64,000 nt of DNA from Anaeromyces robustus (lineage: Eukaryota > Neocallimastigomycota > Neocallimastigomycetes > Neocallimastigales > Neocallimastigaceae), in contig MCFG01000058.1 of the NCBI GenBank assembly GCA_002104895.1, positions 90,001 through 154,000 of the forward strand, read 5' to 3'. The position numbers were made by a program, and so were the translations under genes. Shown here piece after piece: positions 50,545 to 63,264 of the stretch. The notes beneath the pieces are model-generated. The model did not search any database, was not told the origin of the DNA, and saw only the letters and a list, made by a program, of their open reading frames with translations. Each line of letters begins with the position of its first letter. The stretch's first letter is position 1.

Positions 50545-53293
50545 TTATTTATTTATTTATATTTATATTTTATTTATTATTTAATTTATTATTTATATAT
50601 ATTTATATTTAGTTTGAAACAAACTATTATTATACACTTAATTATTATGATGAGTTGAAAAAACAAAATCTTGAATTCCAATTATCAAAATATTCTGAAT
50701 TAACATTTACTGCCAATAAATCTATCGAATTATCTTATAAAAATCCATATGCCTTTAATTTAATGGGTTTAATTCAAGAAAGACAAAAACAATATGATGA
50801 TGCCATTCAACATTTCGATAAATCCATTGATTTATTAAAAAATATTAAAACTAAAGATCAAGTTCTTATTGAAAGAAGTATTCTTAAAGTTAAAATTAAT
50901 AAATTCAGAGTTTTATGTCAAAATTGTCAATTTGAAGAAGGTATTTCACTCTTTAATGAACTTCTTCAATATGAAGAAAATATGGATTTAAAATGTTTTG
51001 TTCACATTAATCTTATTGGAGGTATTTGTTATTGTTATCAAAAGAAATATGAAGAATCTGTAAAATATTTAGAAAATGCTTATAATAAATGTGACGATGA
51101 ATGGAAAGAATTAAAGAATAAGATTACTTTAACTATGGCACAAGTTTATTATATGACTGGTTCTGATGAATGTATTGAATATTCTAAACAACAATTATTA
51201 AAATGGTAAGAATTAATATATAAATATATAAATAAATAAGTAATAAAAAAAAGGCATATAAATTTACATTTTAAAAATTTTTATAATTATTAAAAAATTA
51301 TTAAAAAAAAAAAAATTTTTTTTTTATTCTTTTAAAAAATAATTTAAAACTTATATATTTTATTATATTTTATGATAGTGTTAACAATACACCAGATTAT
51401 TTACCAGCATTGTTTTCATTATGTTCTCTTGGTATGGTAAAGAATGATTTAGTTTTAGCATCTAGTGCTGCTGTTGAAATGTTAAAAATTCCAGTTGAAG
51501 ATATGGGTTTATTAGATATTGATCGTGATCATTTATTATGTTCTTTATTTGTTTCACAAGTATGTTAAAAAAAAAAATTTTTTTTTTTTTTTTATTAAAT
51601 TAATAAAATCAAAATTAATTAATTATTTTTTATATAATGTTTATTAAAAAAAAAAAAATATTTTTTTTTATGTTAAATTTTATCATTATTTTAAATTAAG
51701 GGAAATGCTAAGGAAGGAAAAGCTATTTTAAGTAAAGCTATTTATCGTTATCCATATAATGCCCAAAAATGGATTAAATTATCACAATTTATTAATACAT
51801 ATTATTCTTCTAAATCCCATGAATCCTTTAAGTTAGCTAAATCCGCTAATATTATATTAGAATCCAATAGTATTATTGATAATAAAGGTGATTCTATAGC
51901 TACAACATCTGAACATGAATTATTAGTAGAAAACTTTATATCATTTGCTTTATCTCTTTTAAATGATTATCAAATAGAAAGTAATGAAATTTCCTTCAAA
52001 CAAATTTTGAAGGATATTATTCGTAAGGCTCAAAAAGCTATTATGGTTTCACCAAGTCGTTCTGAAGCTTGGTATGCATTAATTTTAGGACTTAAAACTA
52101 AAATTGATCATGTTTCTAGTAAGGAAGATATTGAATCAGCTATATTAAGTTTAGCTTTATCTAAGAAGGTTGCAAATATGACACGTCAATCTTTAGATAA
52201 AGTTCAAATGGTTGGTTTAGATTATCCAAGAGAAGAAACTATTAATGTTTGGTCAACAATTTCTGTTGCAGATTCCTTCTATCAACTAGGTAAATTATTG
52301 AATTCAATTAAGAATAATGTAGATAGTAAGGTTCAACAATTAATTTTCCCATTATTAATGAAAAGTAATCAATATTGTCAATCCATTATTGATAATGTCA
52401 CCTATACAACACAAATGTCTATGATTTATGTTATTATGGGAAGAATTTTAAGAATTTATGGTAATTTAAATGATTCTTTACAATGGTATAAAAAAGCTTT
52501 AGAAATTAATCCAAAATCTTTATTAATTTTAGAGGTAATATATATATATATATATATTATATTAATATTTAAATCATTTTATATTTTTAAAAAATATATA
52601 TTTTTTTATATTTATTTTTATTTTTAAATTATTTATATGGAAATGTTTATATAAAAATATTTATATTAATTATTATTATTACTATTATTATTGTTATTGT
52701 TATTGCTATTAATTTATATATAATTATTTTCATTATATATAAATATATATAAAATGGAAATAATTTTATTTTATATATATAATACTTACTTTAAATTATT
52801 GTTTATTAATAATTTTTATATTGTTTTTTTTTTTTTTTAGGAAATGGCTGAATTTTATAAAGAATATAATTTACAATCTGCAGCCGAACTTTGTTATAGA
52901 CAAATTTTATTATCTGATACAGCACATAATATTAATTTAATAGGATTATTAAGACTTTGGCATTTAGCAATGTGTTCAAAACAAATTGATTTAGCCTTTG
53001 AAGCTTCTAATGAAGTTATGAAGAATAAAGAAGTTGTTAGTAATACTTCATATACACCATCTGTTATTGCTCATGCTCTTACTTTAGCTAATAAAGATAA
53101 TATTAAATATGCTAAAAAATTACTTTCTAATCTTGAAAAATCTGAAACAATATATCTTTATCCATATCTTTATTGGTCTTTAGCTCGTGTTCTTCAATTA
53201 GATCCAAAGAGTCAATCATCAGAAGATAAAGCTTTAATTCAAGAATATCTTCAAAAAGAGAAAGAATATCAAGATAAATTATTTTCTTTTTAA
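46040..53293 (+). CDS. SKI3: SKI3/TTC37-like tetratricopeptide-repeat protein
   Basis: The scaffold of the cytoplasmic Ski complex, which feeds mRNA to the exosome. Sixteen exons: 46040-46264, 46460-46542, 46662-46734, 46840-47184, 47342-47447, 47528-47661, 47800-47957, 48064-48193, 48314-48548, 48663-48967, 49082-50059, 50213-50419, 50613-51205, 51379-51559, 51701-52534 and 52841-53293. Summed length is 5040 nt, 1679 residues, in frame throughout. The start (LLKQAKKYIASGEYEDARDQ, then LGLAEFNLGEYNDSIKHYKK and GLANLYEKQN) matches the TTC37 N-terminus. TPR helices recur to the end, for example IIGMYNEAKANYAQAIKLDP near 660, QERQKQYDDAIQHFDKSIDL near 1045 and NLNDSLQWYKKALEINP near 1515. No catalytic domain is present. 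Many TPR proteins share this look; the N-terminal match and the length make SKI3 the best call. Confidence 0.83.
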
Positions 53294-54043
53294 AATTAGA
53301 TATTAATAAAAAAGAAAAAAGAAAAAAATTATAAAACACAATAATAATATTATAAATATATAAAACAATTCTTAATAATAATAATATATATAAATAAATA
53401 CAATGTATTATAATAAAATATATTATGTACAATAAAAATAACATAAAAAAAAAAAAAAAAACAAAAAAAACAAACAAAAAAAAAAAAATAACTAAAGAAA
53501 AAAAAAGTTAATAAAATTAATAATAAATGAATTAAAATAAATAAAAAAAAAATTTACATATACAAATAGTGAATTAAAATAAAAAAAAATTTACATAAAC
53601 AAATAGTAACCTTTTTTTTTTTAATAAAAATAAAAAGCTTTTCTAATTGGTTTTATAATTAAATAATTTATTATATTTATTTATTATATTTATTTATTTA
53701 TTTATTAATTTATTCATTTACTCATTATTAAAAAGGTTAATTTCATTGAAAAAAAAAATACATATTATTATTATTATTATTATTTTGCTACTATTATATT
53801 TTTTCTTTTATTTTTCTTTTTTCTTTTTTTTTTTTTATTTATTACTATTATTATTTTCTTATTAAGAAATAAGTAATTATAATTTTAAAATTTTTTTATT
53901 AAAAATCTATTTATTTGAACGTTTTTTTTCTTTTTTTTAAAAAAAAATAGTGTAAAATAAAAATCTTCTTTTCTCTAAAATATTATAATATTTATAAGAA
54001 TTGTATAAATAAAGAAAAAACCAAGTTATTTTAAATTTCTCTT

Positions 54044-54100
<57 letters not shown>

Positions 54101-55034
54101 AAATAGCAGTCCTTTTCTTTTTATAGAAAAGAAATATTATTATAAAAATTTTTTTTTGGAACTGAATGAATGATTAAAAAAGATTTTGCTTTTATTTGTT
54201 TGTTTGTTAATTAAATTAATGGTTTAAATAGATTATGTTTTAAAATATAAATAGATAGAGTTTTAAATAGTGATAAAGTAATTCTTTTAAATTATTTTAG
54301 AATTATTTTCTCTTATGTTAAATATATGAAGAATAAATAAATAATAAAGTTGTACCTGTGTTTAATAAATAATATATATGTATTTTTGTGTAAATAGTAT
54401 AAAAAAACAGTATTTAACAGTTTAACATTATATTTATTAACATGTTTATTAGTATTCTATTTTTTTTAATATAAAAAATTTACATATACAAATAAATTTT
54501 TAAAATATAAAATATAAAAAATAAAATAAAAGTAATACATAAAATTTTATAAAAATATATTTATTATTAATGAAAAGAAAATACATTTTTTATCTCTGAG
54601 TTGTGACTAAAAATTCTCACTTTATACTACTAAATATATTTATGAGAAATGATTTTATATCTAATATTAAATATTTTTTTTCCTTAATTGTATAATTCAA
54701 TGTTTTTTTTTTTTATGCTTATTTTTAGATATTGTTTTGAAAAATATAAGTATATTTTTAACCTTTTTTTATCTTTGAAGCATTTGTATTTTAATCTTTT
54801 AAAAATTTGAAAATTATCTTAAATTCCTTTTTTCTATTTTGAATAACATGTTTTAATCATGGCATTATTACAAATTTACTAATTTTTCAAAAAAAAATTT
54901 TTTTTTTTGCTTTGAATAAATAATTTGTAAATTAATTACTAAATATTACAATATATTTTGATTTATATATATTTATTTTAATATTATTATCAATATGCCA
55001 AAAAATTCAATTTTTTTTTTATTAAAAAAAAAAA
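53294..55034. other. AT-rich intergenic region
   Basis: No gene is supported. Contains a ~45-bp direct repeat (two copies in 53,529-53,610, each with atttacata and acaaatagt), and a 52-base poly-T run at 54,045-54,096. Confidence 0.6.
54045..54096. repeat. 52-base poly-T tract
   Basis: An uninterrupted run of T, the longest homopolymer in the window. Confidence 0.95.
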
Positions 55035-55665
55035 TTGAATACATATTTTATCATAAAATATATGATAAATTTATGTATGGAATTTATTGGAAATGATTAT
55101 CATATTATATTTGATTATGAATTTATTAATGACATATTAATTCTATTCAATATAATTTATTACAATAACGATTTGAGAAATAAATCTTATTCGGATCGGG
55201 TAAATACACTTTATCGGTTAAACTTTTAAGATTTTAACAATAAAATAGATAAAAAAAATGTTATCAAATGTTATAATTTTGCCTTTTTACAAATTTTTAA
55301 TTTCCATGACTAAAGAGAATGATATTAAATCAATTCAAATGATGGAATCATTATCATAGAAAATCAACTTATTATAATAATTTGAATATTTTATAAAATA
55401 AAAACAATAAATACAGTAGATCTTAGATTTAATGGAAGATATTTTTATTTTAAAAAAAAACTTTAGTAAAGAAATCCAAATTAAACTTATCATTATCTGA
55501 ATATTAAAACATATGTCATTATATCACTAACTTAAAAATATTGTATTATAAAAGTTTTGAACGAACGTGTTTCAAAATCAGAAATTCGTAATTGTATTTC
55601 TATCCTTCAAAATATTATTCAAAATGTAAAGTTAAATCATAATACTAATTGCATTAAAAAATAAT
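55035..55665 (+). pseudogene. Possible decayed gene, family unknown
   Basis: Plus-strand pieces look protein-like but do not join. 55035-55229 encodes MNTYFIIKYMINLCMEFIGN and then DILILFNIIYYNN with DLRNKSYSDRVNTLYRLNF. Near 55,560-55,662 there is NERVSKSEIRNCISILQNII followed by QNVKLNHN, ending in a stop. Stops and shifts lie between. I do not recognise a family; either chance AT-rich frames or a dead gene would look like this, and the second piece is the more convincing. Confidence 0.3.
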
Positions 55666-56304
55666 TTCATTATATATAATATAATATAATATAAATATAT
55701 TTTATTCATTCATGACGTAAAAAAAAATATTTTATTCAAAAATTTAATAATAATTGAATAAAAATAATATAATAAAAAAAAATAAATATAATTATTTTAT
55801 ATTTATACATCCTAAAACCTTTTCATATACTCTCCTATAATATAATATAATAAATAAAATAAGTAAAATAGGGTATATTAAATATTTTATTTTTAAATAT
55901 TTTTTTACTAATAAAATAAAGTATATATAAAAAATAAATATATATTTGATTATATAAAATAATAGAAAAAAAAAAAAATAAAAGTATTTTATAAATGTTA
56001 TATAATTTTAAAATTTTTATATAATATTTGTAATTAATTAGTAAATACAATTTGTATTATTTATCATTTTTTTTTTAAATAAAAAATTACAAAAAATTAT
56101 ATTGGTTAAAAATTATATTTTTATTAAAATAGTTATTGGAATTATACATAAAATAAATATTTAAACTAACAAATATATTTTTTTTTAAAAAAAAAATATA
56201 TTCTATAAAATGGTTTTGTTTAATTTTATTAAATTGATAAGTAAATATAATATAATATAATAGTATATATGTAGTAAATATCTTTAAAAACTATAATTAT
56301 CAAA

Positions 56305-56590
56305 AATGATTATGAAATATATAATATATATAATTATATACATTATATACATTCAAATTGTATATACATATACTTATAATATAACTATTAATATTCTTAT
56401 AATATTCCTGAAGAATATATTATTTAATATAATGATAATGCTATATTAAAAGGAAGTATAAGTTCAACAAGTTATGGAGGGAATATTATTGTAGAGATAG
56501 TGATTGTATTATGTCACAAACAAATTCTCCTAATGAATCAAATTATTTTACTAAAGTCATAGAAAATGTTGTCTTGTTATAATTAGATAG
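56305..56590 (+). pseudogene. Fragment of a secreted-protein-like gene
   Basis: An ATG-led hydrophobic stretch (MKYIIYIIIYIIYIQIVYTY) is followed in other frames by LKGSISSTSYGGN and CRDSDCIMSQTNSPNESNYF, then a stop near 56,581. The Cys-x-x-x-x-Cys segment and polar composition suggest a former extracellular protein. It lies just upstream of the PI-PLC pseudogene and may be a separate dead gene. No family is assigned. Confidence 0.35.
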
Positions 56591-56685
56591 TATTTAGTAT
56601 AAAGTAGTTATTATTATTTACAAAATGTTTTTTCCATTAATAAGTATACAAAAAAAATAATAATATAATTATATATTATTAAAAA

Positions 56686-58080
56686 ATGAAATTATTATTT
56701 ATCATCATTATAGCTATCTTAATTATTAATTGTATTTATTTTATTATAAGTAAAGGTACAAAATATATAAATATCAATCTTGAATTAGATAATGTTTCTA
56801 CAACAATTTATATTTTTACTAATAAGGATTGTATAAATGTATATATGAGTAAAATATATAGATCAACTGGATTTATTTTAAAATGGAATGTTTTAGAAGA
56901 TTGCTATTTTAGAAGTGAATCAATAAACTATGAATTTGTAGATATATTTAATCCTGATAATTGTGATGTTAAAGGAAATATTTCTATTAATTCTAAACAA
57001 TGTTATCTTAAAAATAATGGAAATAATGTAATTCGTAAAGATAAGATTAGTTATCAAAGGGCATATTATTATGATATCGATTTAACTAATAATCGTGCTT
57101 TAACTGAATTTGGTTGGTGTAATATTGATTCAAACGATCATGATACTAGATGGATTAGTAAATTACCATATGATATAAAAACTTAATTTCAGATTAATAT
57201 CCCTGGTGCTCATGATAGTGGAACATATAGTATTTTTGATAGACTTGAAGAAAATTGAGCAAGAACTCAAACTTTAGATATTAAAGAATAATTATTATAT
57301 AGAATAAGATATCTTGATATAAGACTTAAAACAAATAAAAAAAGAAGAATATATATTAGTTATTGGTATATTGATTTTATTTATAAGAAAACAGGTAAAT
57401 TATATTATTTAAGTGATATATTTGACGAATGTATTAAATTTGTACATAATACTAATGAAAAGTTATTATTCACTTAAAAAATGAACATACAAATGATTTT
57501 AAAGATGTACCTTTAGCTAAAATAAAAAAAAATAGATGATATTAGTATTTTAAATACTAATATAATATTTGGTAATGACTATAATAGTTATTTTTGTACT
57601 AACTAAACCTAAAGACACAATGGTAAATTTTAATATTATTTCTTACTATGATGATAAATATTTAAACTAAAATGATAATAATAATAAATTTGTATATTCA
57701 AAATTGTAATATAAACAATAAAGATGGAATTATATAGATTTGAATTAAAATCTAAATAATTATAAAAAATTAATAAACAATTAAAATAATAAAATATATT
57801 TAGAATGGTTAATTATCCAGTCATAATTCCTCTATCTTTGTTATGAACAACAAATAACTATTAATTATTCATGTAAAAATATAAAATATAAAATATTTTT
57901 TATTAAAAATTATAATTTTTAATAATATAATATTATTTTGTTATATAAAGTATATTACTAAAAAAATAATATTTATTTAATAAATGTATTGGTATATCAA
58001 AATCTGATGCCTCTATTTTAGTTATGAATGATTGCAATAAAAAATCTTGATCAAGTATTTTATTTCAATTTATAAAATAA
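56686..58080 (+). pseudogene. PI-PLC X-domain protein, pseudogene
   Basis: An intact 166-codon first part (56686-57186) begins with a membrane-anchor or signal segment (LLFIIIIAILIINCIYFIIS) and ends ...DTRWISKLPYDIKT. After it the plus strand reads INIPGAHDSGTY, ARTQTLDIKE, RIRYLDIRL and KFVHNTNEKLLF. These are the hallmarks of the bacterial-type PI-PLC X domain, with the first catalytic His in GAHD. Weaker fragments to about 58,080 (YLEWLIIQS) look like its C-terminus. Several in-frame stops and shifts break the reading frame. The family cleaves inositol phospholipids; this copy cannot make a full enzyme. The length and order of the pieces suggest one gene that decayed in place. Confidence 0.75.
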
Positions 58081-59632
58081 TTAACCGATTAAATCAAACA
58101 CTAAAACTATTACTATTCCTATGGTTAATTATTTTTTACACAATAAAATAAAATATTAATATAAAAAATAATAATAGAATATAATATTTATAATTATTCA
58201 GTTTAAGGTATTTGTGTAAATATTTTAGTTTTGCATTTATGAATAATGATGATAATAATAATAATAATAATAATAAATTTATTATTATTATTGTTGTTAT
58301 TAATATATTTAATTATTATTTATTATAAATTATTTATATATATTTATGAAGTTTTTCACATGTGAAAATTTTTTTGAAATATTTATAATTTAAATAATAA
58401 TAAAATTATTATACTAATATTATGCTTTATCCTTTTGATTTATAATCCAAGATTTATCTTTAGTTAAAAGATTATATTATAGTTTTATTGTTATTCGTTA
58501 CTTTTCATTTTTTATTTATATTAATAAATAAATAAATACATAATAAAACAGCATTAAACTAAGTAGATAGATAAGAAAAAAATTAAATATTTCTAATATT
58601 TAAAAATTATAAATATACAAATTTAAAAATATATATATATATAAATTTAAATAATAAATATATTTTATTTCTTAAATTTATTTACATTTTATTTATTTAT
58701 TTATTTTATTTATTATATTTATTTACTTATTTATTTATTTACTTATTTATTTATTTAACAGAAATAAATTTTTTTTTGTTTTGTTATTATTTAGAATTTA
58801 TATTATTTTAGATTTTTAATTAATTTTAAGATTAAAAGTATTTAGCATCCATAAAAAAAAATATTCTTTTATCCATTTTTTTTATCCATTTTTTTAAATT
58901 TTTTAGTTTATTTTATATAATAAAAATTTGTTTATTTAAATTATGAAATTATAAAATTTTTTTTTTTTTTCTTTTTTTTTTTTTTATATATTAAAATTAT
59001 CCATAAATGTTATAAAAAATATATTATTTACCGTTAATAAAATAGTAATAAATATATATTAATATATTAATTTATATATAGTAATAATTTAATAAATATA
59101 TTATATTTTATTTAAAAAATGAGTTTCCTTAATGGAATTTTTATAATATAAAGTTAAATAGCTCAATATATATTAATATATTATATAATTAATAATTAAT
59201 TATTATTAATTAATATTTAATAATATGTTTATATTATAATATATTGTACTTTCATATTATATAATTTTATTAAAACAATTTTAATATTTATACTAAAAAT
59301 TTAATATTAATAACGGCTTATTTCAATTATAATTATTTCTATATATATAATTTTTTATTGACCAATAATATTTTAGAAAAGTATTTCATATATATATAAT
59401 GAAGATAAATACTTTATTTTTTTTTAAAAAAAATTATTTTATTAGTTTTTTATCGAAATTGTATTTATATTTGTAAAATAATATTTTTTTTCCCAAAATA
59501 TATAGTAATTATTGTAAATAGTTAATTCATTAAATAAGAATCAAATTTAATAAACATTATTTACACTTTACAATTATAATTATTTGATATAATTATAAAT
59601 ATTGATAATATTACGACTTAAAAAAAAAAAAA
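58081..59632. other. AT-rich region upstream of the GH5 gene
   Basis: No gene is supported. It contains (AAT)/(AAAT)-type runs (58,250-58,275, 58,690-58,760) and poly-T. The portion near 59,400-59,632 should hold the GH5 promoter. Confidence 0.6.
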
Positions 59633-61885
59633 ATGAATTATCAAAAAATTCTTTCTTTAACTTTATTATCTTTTCTTGGAAAAGCATTGGCAAGTTGTCC
59701 ACATGCTACAAAGCTTGGATATTCTTGTTGTAAAACTTGTATGGTAGCTTTAACTGATAAAGATGGTAAATGGGGTGTTGAAAATAAGAACTGGTGTGGA
59801 ATTGATTCAGTTTGGTAAGTATATGAAAAAAAAAATAATAAAAATAATTTAATAAATAAGTTTTTTTGTAAGTAAAAAATATTAATAATATAAATATTTA
59901 TAATATTTATTTTTATAAAAATTTATAAATAATTTTTTATTTTTAAAAAAAAATAAATATAAAGTAATTCTAAGAATGTAAGTATTTTAATATTATATTA
60001 TTGTTTAAATTAAAAAATAGTTAAATTTTTAATTTAAAATTAGAAAATATAAAATATATTAATTATTATATTTGGTGTTACAAAAAAAAAAATTATTTTT
60101 TATAGTGTTGGTCAGTTTCAGAAGGATATAAATGTTGTAGCTTAGGTACTAAAACAGTACTTACTGATAGTAAAGGTAAATGGGGTATTGAAAATAATGA
60201 ATGGTGTGGTATTTCCAATGAAAAAGCTCAAAGTGCAACTTCAAATGTAAGTTTTTCTTTTTTTTTTATTATTTTATAATAATTATAATGAATAAAAAAA
60301 AACATACATATATATATTCATTAATAAAAAAAAATATACATATATATATTCATTAATAAAAAAAAATATACATATATATAAATAAAAAAATTTCAATTAT
60401 ATTTAGTGTTGGGCTACTTCTATAGGTTATGGATGTTGTAATCACTGTAATTCTATATATACAGATGGTACATACAGATGGGGTGTTCAAAATAATCAAT
60501 GGTGTGGTATTATTGAATCCAATTGTAAAAACAATAAAGCTACAAATAATAATAAAAACAATAATACCAACAAAAACAATAATACCAACAAAAATACTAA
60601 TACTAACAAAAACACTAATACTAACAAAAACACTAATACTAACAAAAACACTAATACTAACAAAAACACTAATACAAACAAAAACACTAACACAAACACT
60701 AACAAAAACACCAATACTAACAAAAACACTAATACAAACACCAATACTAGTGCCAATACTAGTAGTGGATTAAGTTCATCAGCTCCAGGTTGGACACCTG
60801 GAAATGATAAAGTTTTACCAGGTTTCCTTTCTACTAAAGGTAGATCAATCGTTGATCAAAATGGTCGTAAAATAAAGTTAGCTGGTATTTCATGGTTTGG
60901 AGGTGAAACTAATAATCTTTCTCCACATGGTTTATGGGCTAAGCCATTAGATCATTTTATTAAAACTATTAAGGATCTTGGTTATAATCATATTCGTTAT
61001 CCATGGACAAATGAAATGCTTACACCAGGAGCTAAAACAAATTCAATTGATTCTACAAGTAATCCAGATCTTGTTAATCTTACTCCATTAGAAGTTATGG
61101 ATGCTGTTATTAATGCCTGTGGTAAAGTTGGTCTTAAAGTTTATCTTGATCGTCATAGACCTCAATCTGGTGGACAAAGTGAATTATGGTATATTCCAGA
61201 AGTAGATGAAAGTAAATGGATTGAAGATTGGCAATTTCTTGCTAAACGTTACAAGGGAAATCCAACTGTTATTGGTGCTGATATTCATAATGAACCTCAT
61301 GGTGAAGCATGTTGGGGATGTGGAGAAAGTAAACGTGATTGGAAAGCTGCTGCTGAAAGATGTGGTAATGCCATTCATCAAGTTAACCCAGATTGGCTTA
61401 TTATTGTTGAAGGTAATGATCATTATGGTGAAGAAGGTTGGCAAAAGGGTGAATCATACTGGTGGGGTGGTATGTTAAAGGGTGTTAAAGAAAACCCAAT
61501 TAAATTAAATAAACCAAATAAACTTGTATATTCTGCTCATGATTATGATAAGAATGTTCATATGCAAGATTGGTTTAAGGAATCCAATTTCCCAGATAAT
61601 ATGCCAACCATTTGGGATGATAAATGGGGTTTCATTGCTAAACAAAATATTGCACCAGTTCTTATTGGTGAATTTGGTTCCCTTTTAAAAGATGCAACCG
61701 ATAGTAAATGGTTACAAAATTTAGTTACTTATATGACTAAGAATGAAATTCATTGGACTTTCTGGTGTTTAAATCCAAATTCTGGTGATACTGAAGGTAT
61801 TCTTGGATATGATTGGGAAACTGTTGATACTAAAAAAGATGGTCTTCTTACACCAGGAAAGGTTCCAAACTTTGTTATAAATTAG
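59633..61885 (+). CDS. GH5 endoglucanase with three N-terminal fungal dockerins
   Basis: A secreted cellulosome-type enzyme that should hydrolyse beta-1,4-glucan. Exons: 59633 to about 59809, 60106-60246 and 60407-61885 (598 residues in this model). A signal peptide (to about ALA-S) precedes three CBM10-type dockerins, one per exon start: [15 protein letters not shown]...[16 protein letters not shown]...EWCGI and [14 protein letters not shown]...QWCGI. A long Asn/Thr/Lys linker of KNTNTN repeats follows (about 155-230). The catalytic domain resembles subfamily GH5_1: [40 protein letters not shown] with acid/base Glu402, and LIGEFGS with nucleophile Glu528. The first intron is awkward: the strong donor gtaagt at 59,815 shifts the frame into exon 2, while the frame-keeping donor gtttgg at 59,810 is weak. 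Intron 2 contains a 32-bp tandem repeat. Confidence 0.9.
60299..60385. repeat. 32-bp tandem repeat in GH5 intron 2
   Basis: The unit catatatatattcattaata plus an A-run recurs with a 32-base period (catatat at 60,307, 60,339 and 60,371), giving about 2.5 copies just before the acceptor. Confidence 0.85.
60530..60757 (+). repeat. Coding repeat for the Asn/Thr/Lys linker of GH5
   Basis: An 18-base unit (aacaaaaacactaatact and variants) repeated about twelve times in frame, encoding NKNTNT. It links the dockerins to the catalytic domain. The reverse-strand Leu/Val frame is an artefact. Confidence 0.9.
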
Positions 61886-62662
61886 AGAAAAAAAAAATAA
61901 GAGATTTTTTTTTTTAATTATATATATATATATATATATAATATATAAAGAAAGAAAGAAAGAAAATATGATAATTTAAAATAATTGTTATTTAATAATT
62001 TAATGTAAATAAATAAGAAATAACAATTATTTATTAAATACTATAATATATTATATATATAATATATAATTTAATATAAAAGAATTATTGTTTTTTTTTA
62101 TTATTCATAACTATAAAATATAAAAGTTATTAACTACTTTTATATACATATATATATTTATATATATTTATAGTATATATATATAAACAATTTTTTTTAA
62201 ACATTTTAGTAATAAACTTTATAATATAATTTTTTTTTATTTTATAATATAATTTATATTTTATAATAATATATAATATTTTTAAACATTTTTATAATTT
62301 ATATATAGTAAAAAATAATATATTTAAAAAAGAAAAGATATATATTTAAAAAATATATTATCAATTTCTTTTTAAATATATATGTATTTAATATAATATA
62401 ATAATGTGTAGAATGAAAATTTTATTAATAATAAAAAATCTTATTAAAATATAAAATAATCTAAAAGTAATTTCTTTTTTTTTTTTTTTTAAGTTAAACT
62501 TTATTATTATTATTATTTATAATTATTTTAAAATTTCTTATATATATTAGATAAAAATAAAAAAAAGAATACATAAATAATAATTTTAAAAAAGTTTCTA
62601 ATTATTTTAAAATTTATAAGTGATTTTTTTTTTTTTTAATTATTATTTTTTATCTTATTATT

Positions 62663-62705
<43 letters not shown>

Positions 62706-63264
62706 TTATTATATTATTAAATTATTTAATTTTCTTTCAATTTTTTTTTTTTTATATTTTAATATATTAATCTTTAATTGATTAATACAAATTATCCAAT
62801 AATTCTCATGATTTTATACATAAATAGAATTCAGTGAAAAAAAAATTTTTTTTTTTTAATTTATATTAATTAAATGAAGTTAATTGAATGGATTAAAAAT
62901 ATTTTTTTTTATATAATTAAAAAAATTATTAATTAAAATTATAATTATTTATATATTCTTTTTATCCACAAATCATAAAAATTATATATATTTCATTTTA
63001 TTTAGATAAAAAATTATATATATTTCATTTTATTTAGATAAAAAATTATATATATTTCATTTTATTTAGATAAATTATATTTCTAAAAAGATAATTTTTT
63101 TTTTCTTTTTCTTTCTTTTCTTTTTTTTTTTAAAAAATAAAAAGTAATTTTTACAGTTATTTAAGAGTTTTATATAAATAATTAAGAAAAAAAAGTAAAA
63201 ATAATAAGAATAATAATAATAAAAAATAAATATTAATATAAGATATATATATATATTTTAAAAA
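61886..63264. other. AT-rich region between GH5 and the repeat-protein gene
   Basis: No gene is supported. Contains (AT)n stretches, an (ATT)n run at 62,655-62,715 and the 32-bp tandem repeat at 62,977-63,072. The last ~200 bases should hold the promoter of the gene at 63,265. Confidence 0.6.
62977..63072. repeat. 32-bp tandem repeat, three copies, upstream of the repeat-protein gene
   Basis: Three near-perfect head-to-tail copies of a 32-base unit containing attatatatatttcatttta followed by tttagata, starting at 62,977, 63,009 and 63,041. They end about 190 bp before the start codon, so they could be promoter elements, or simply a minisatellite. Confidence 0.85.

Noticed and set aside
60429-60773. 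114-residue plus frame and 86-residue minus frame over the GH5 linker
   Set aside because: Both are out-of-frame readings of the Asn/Thr/Lys linker repeat.
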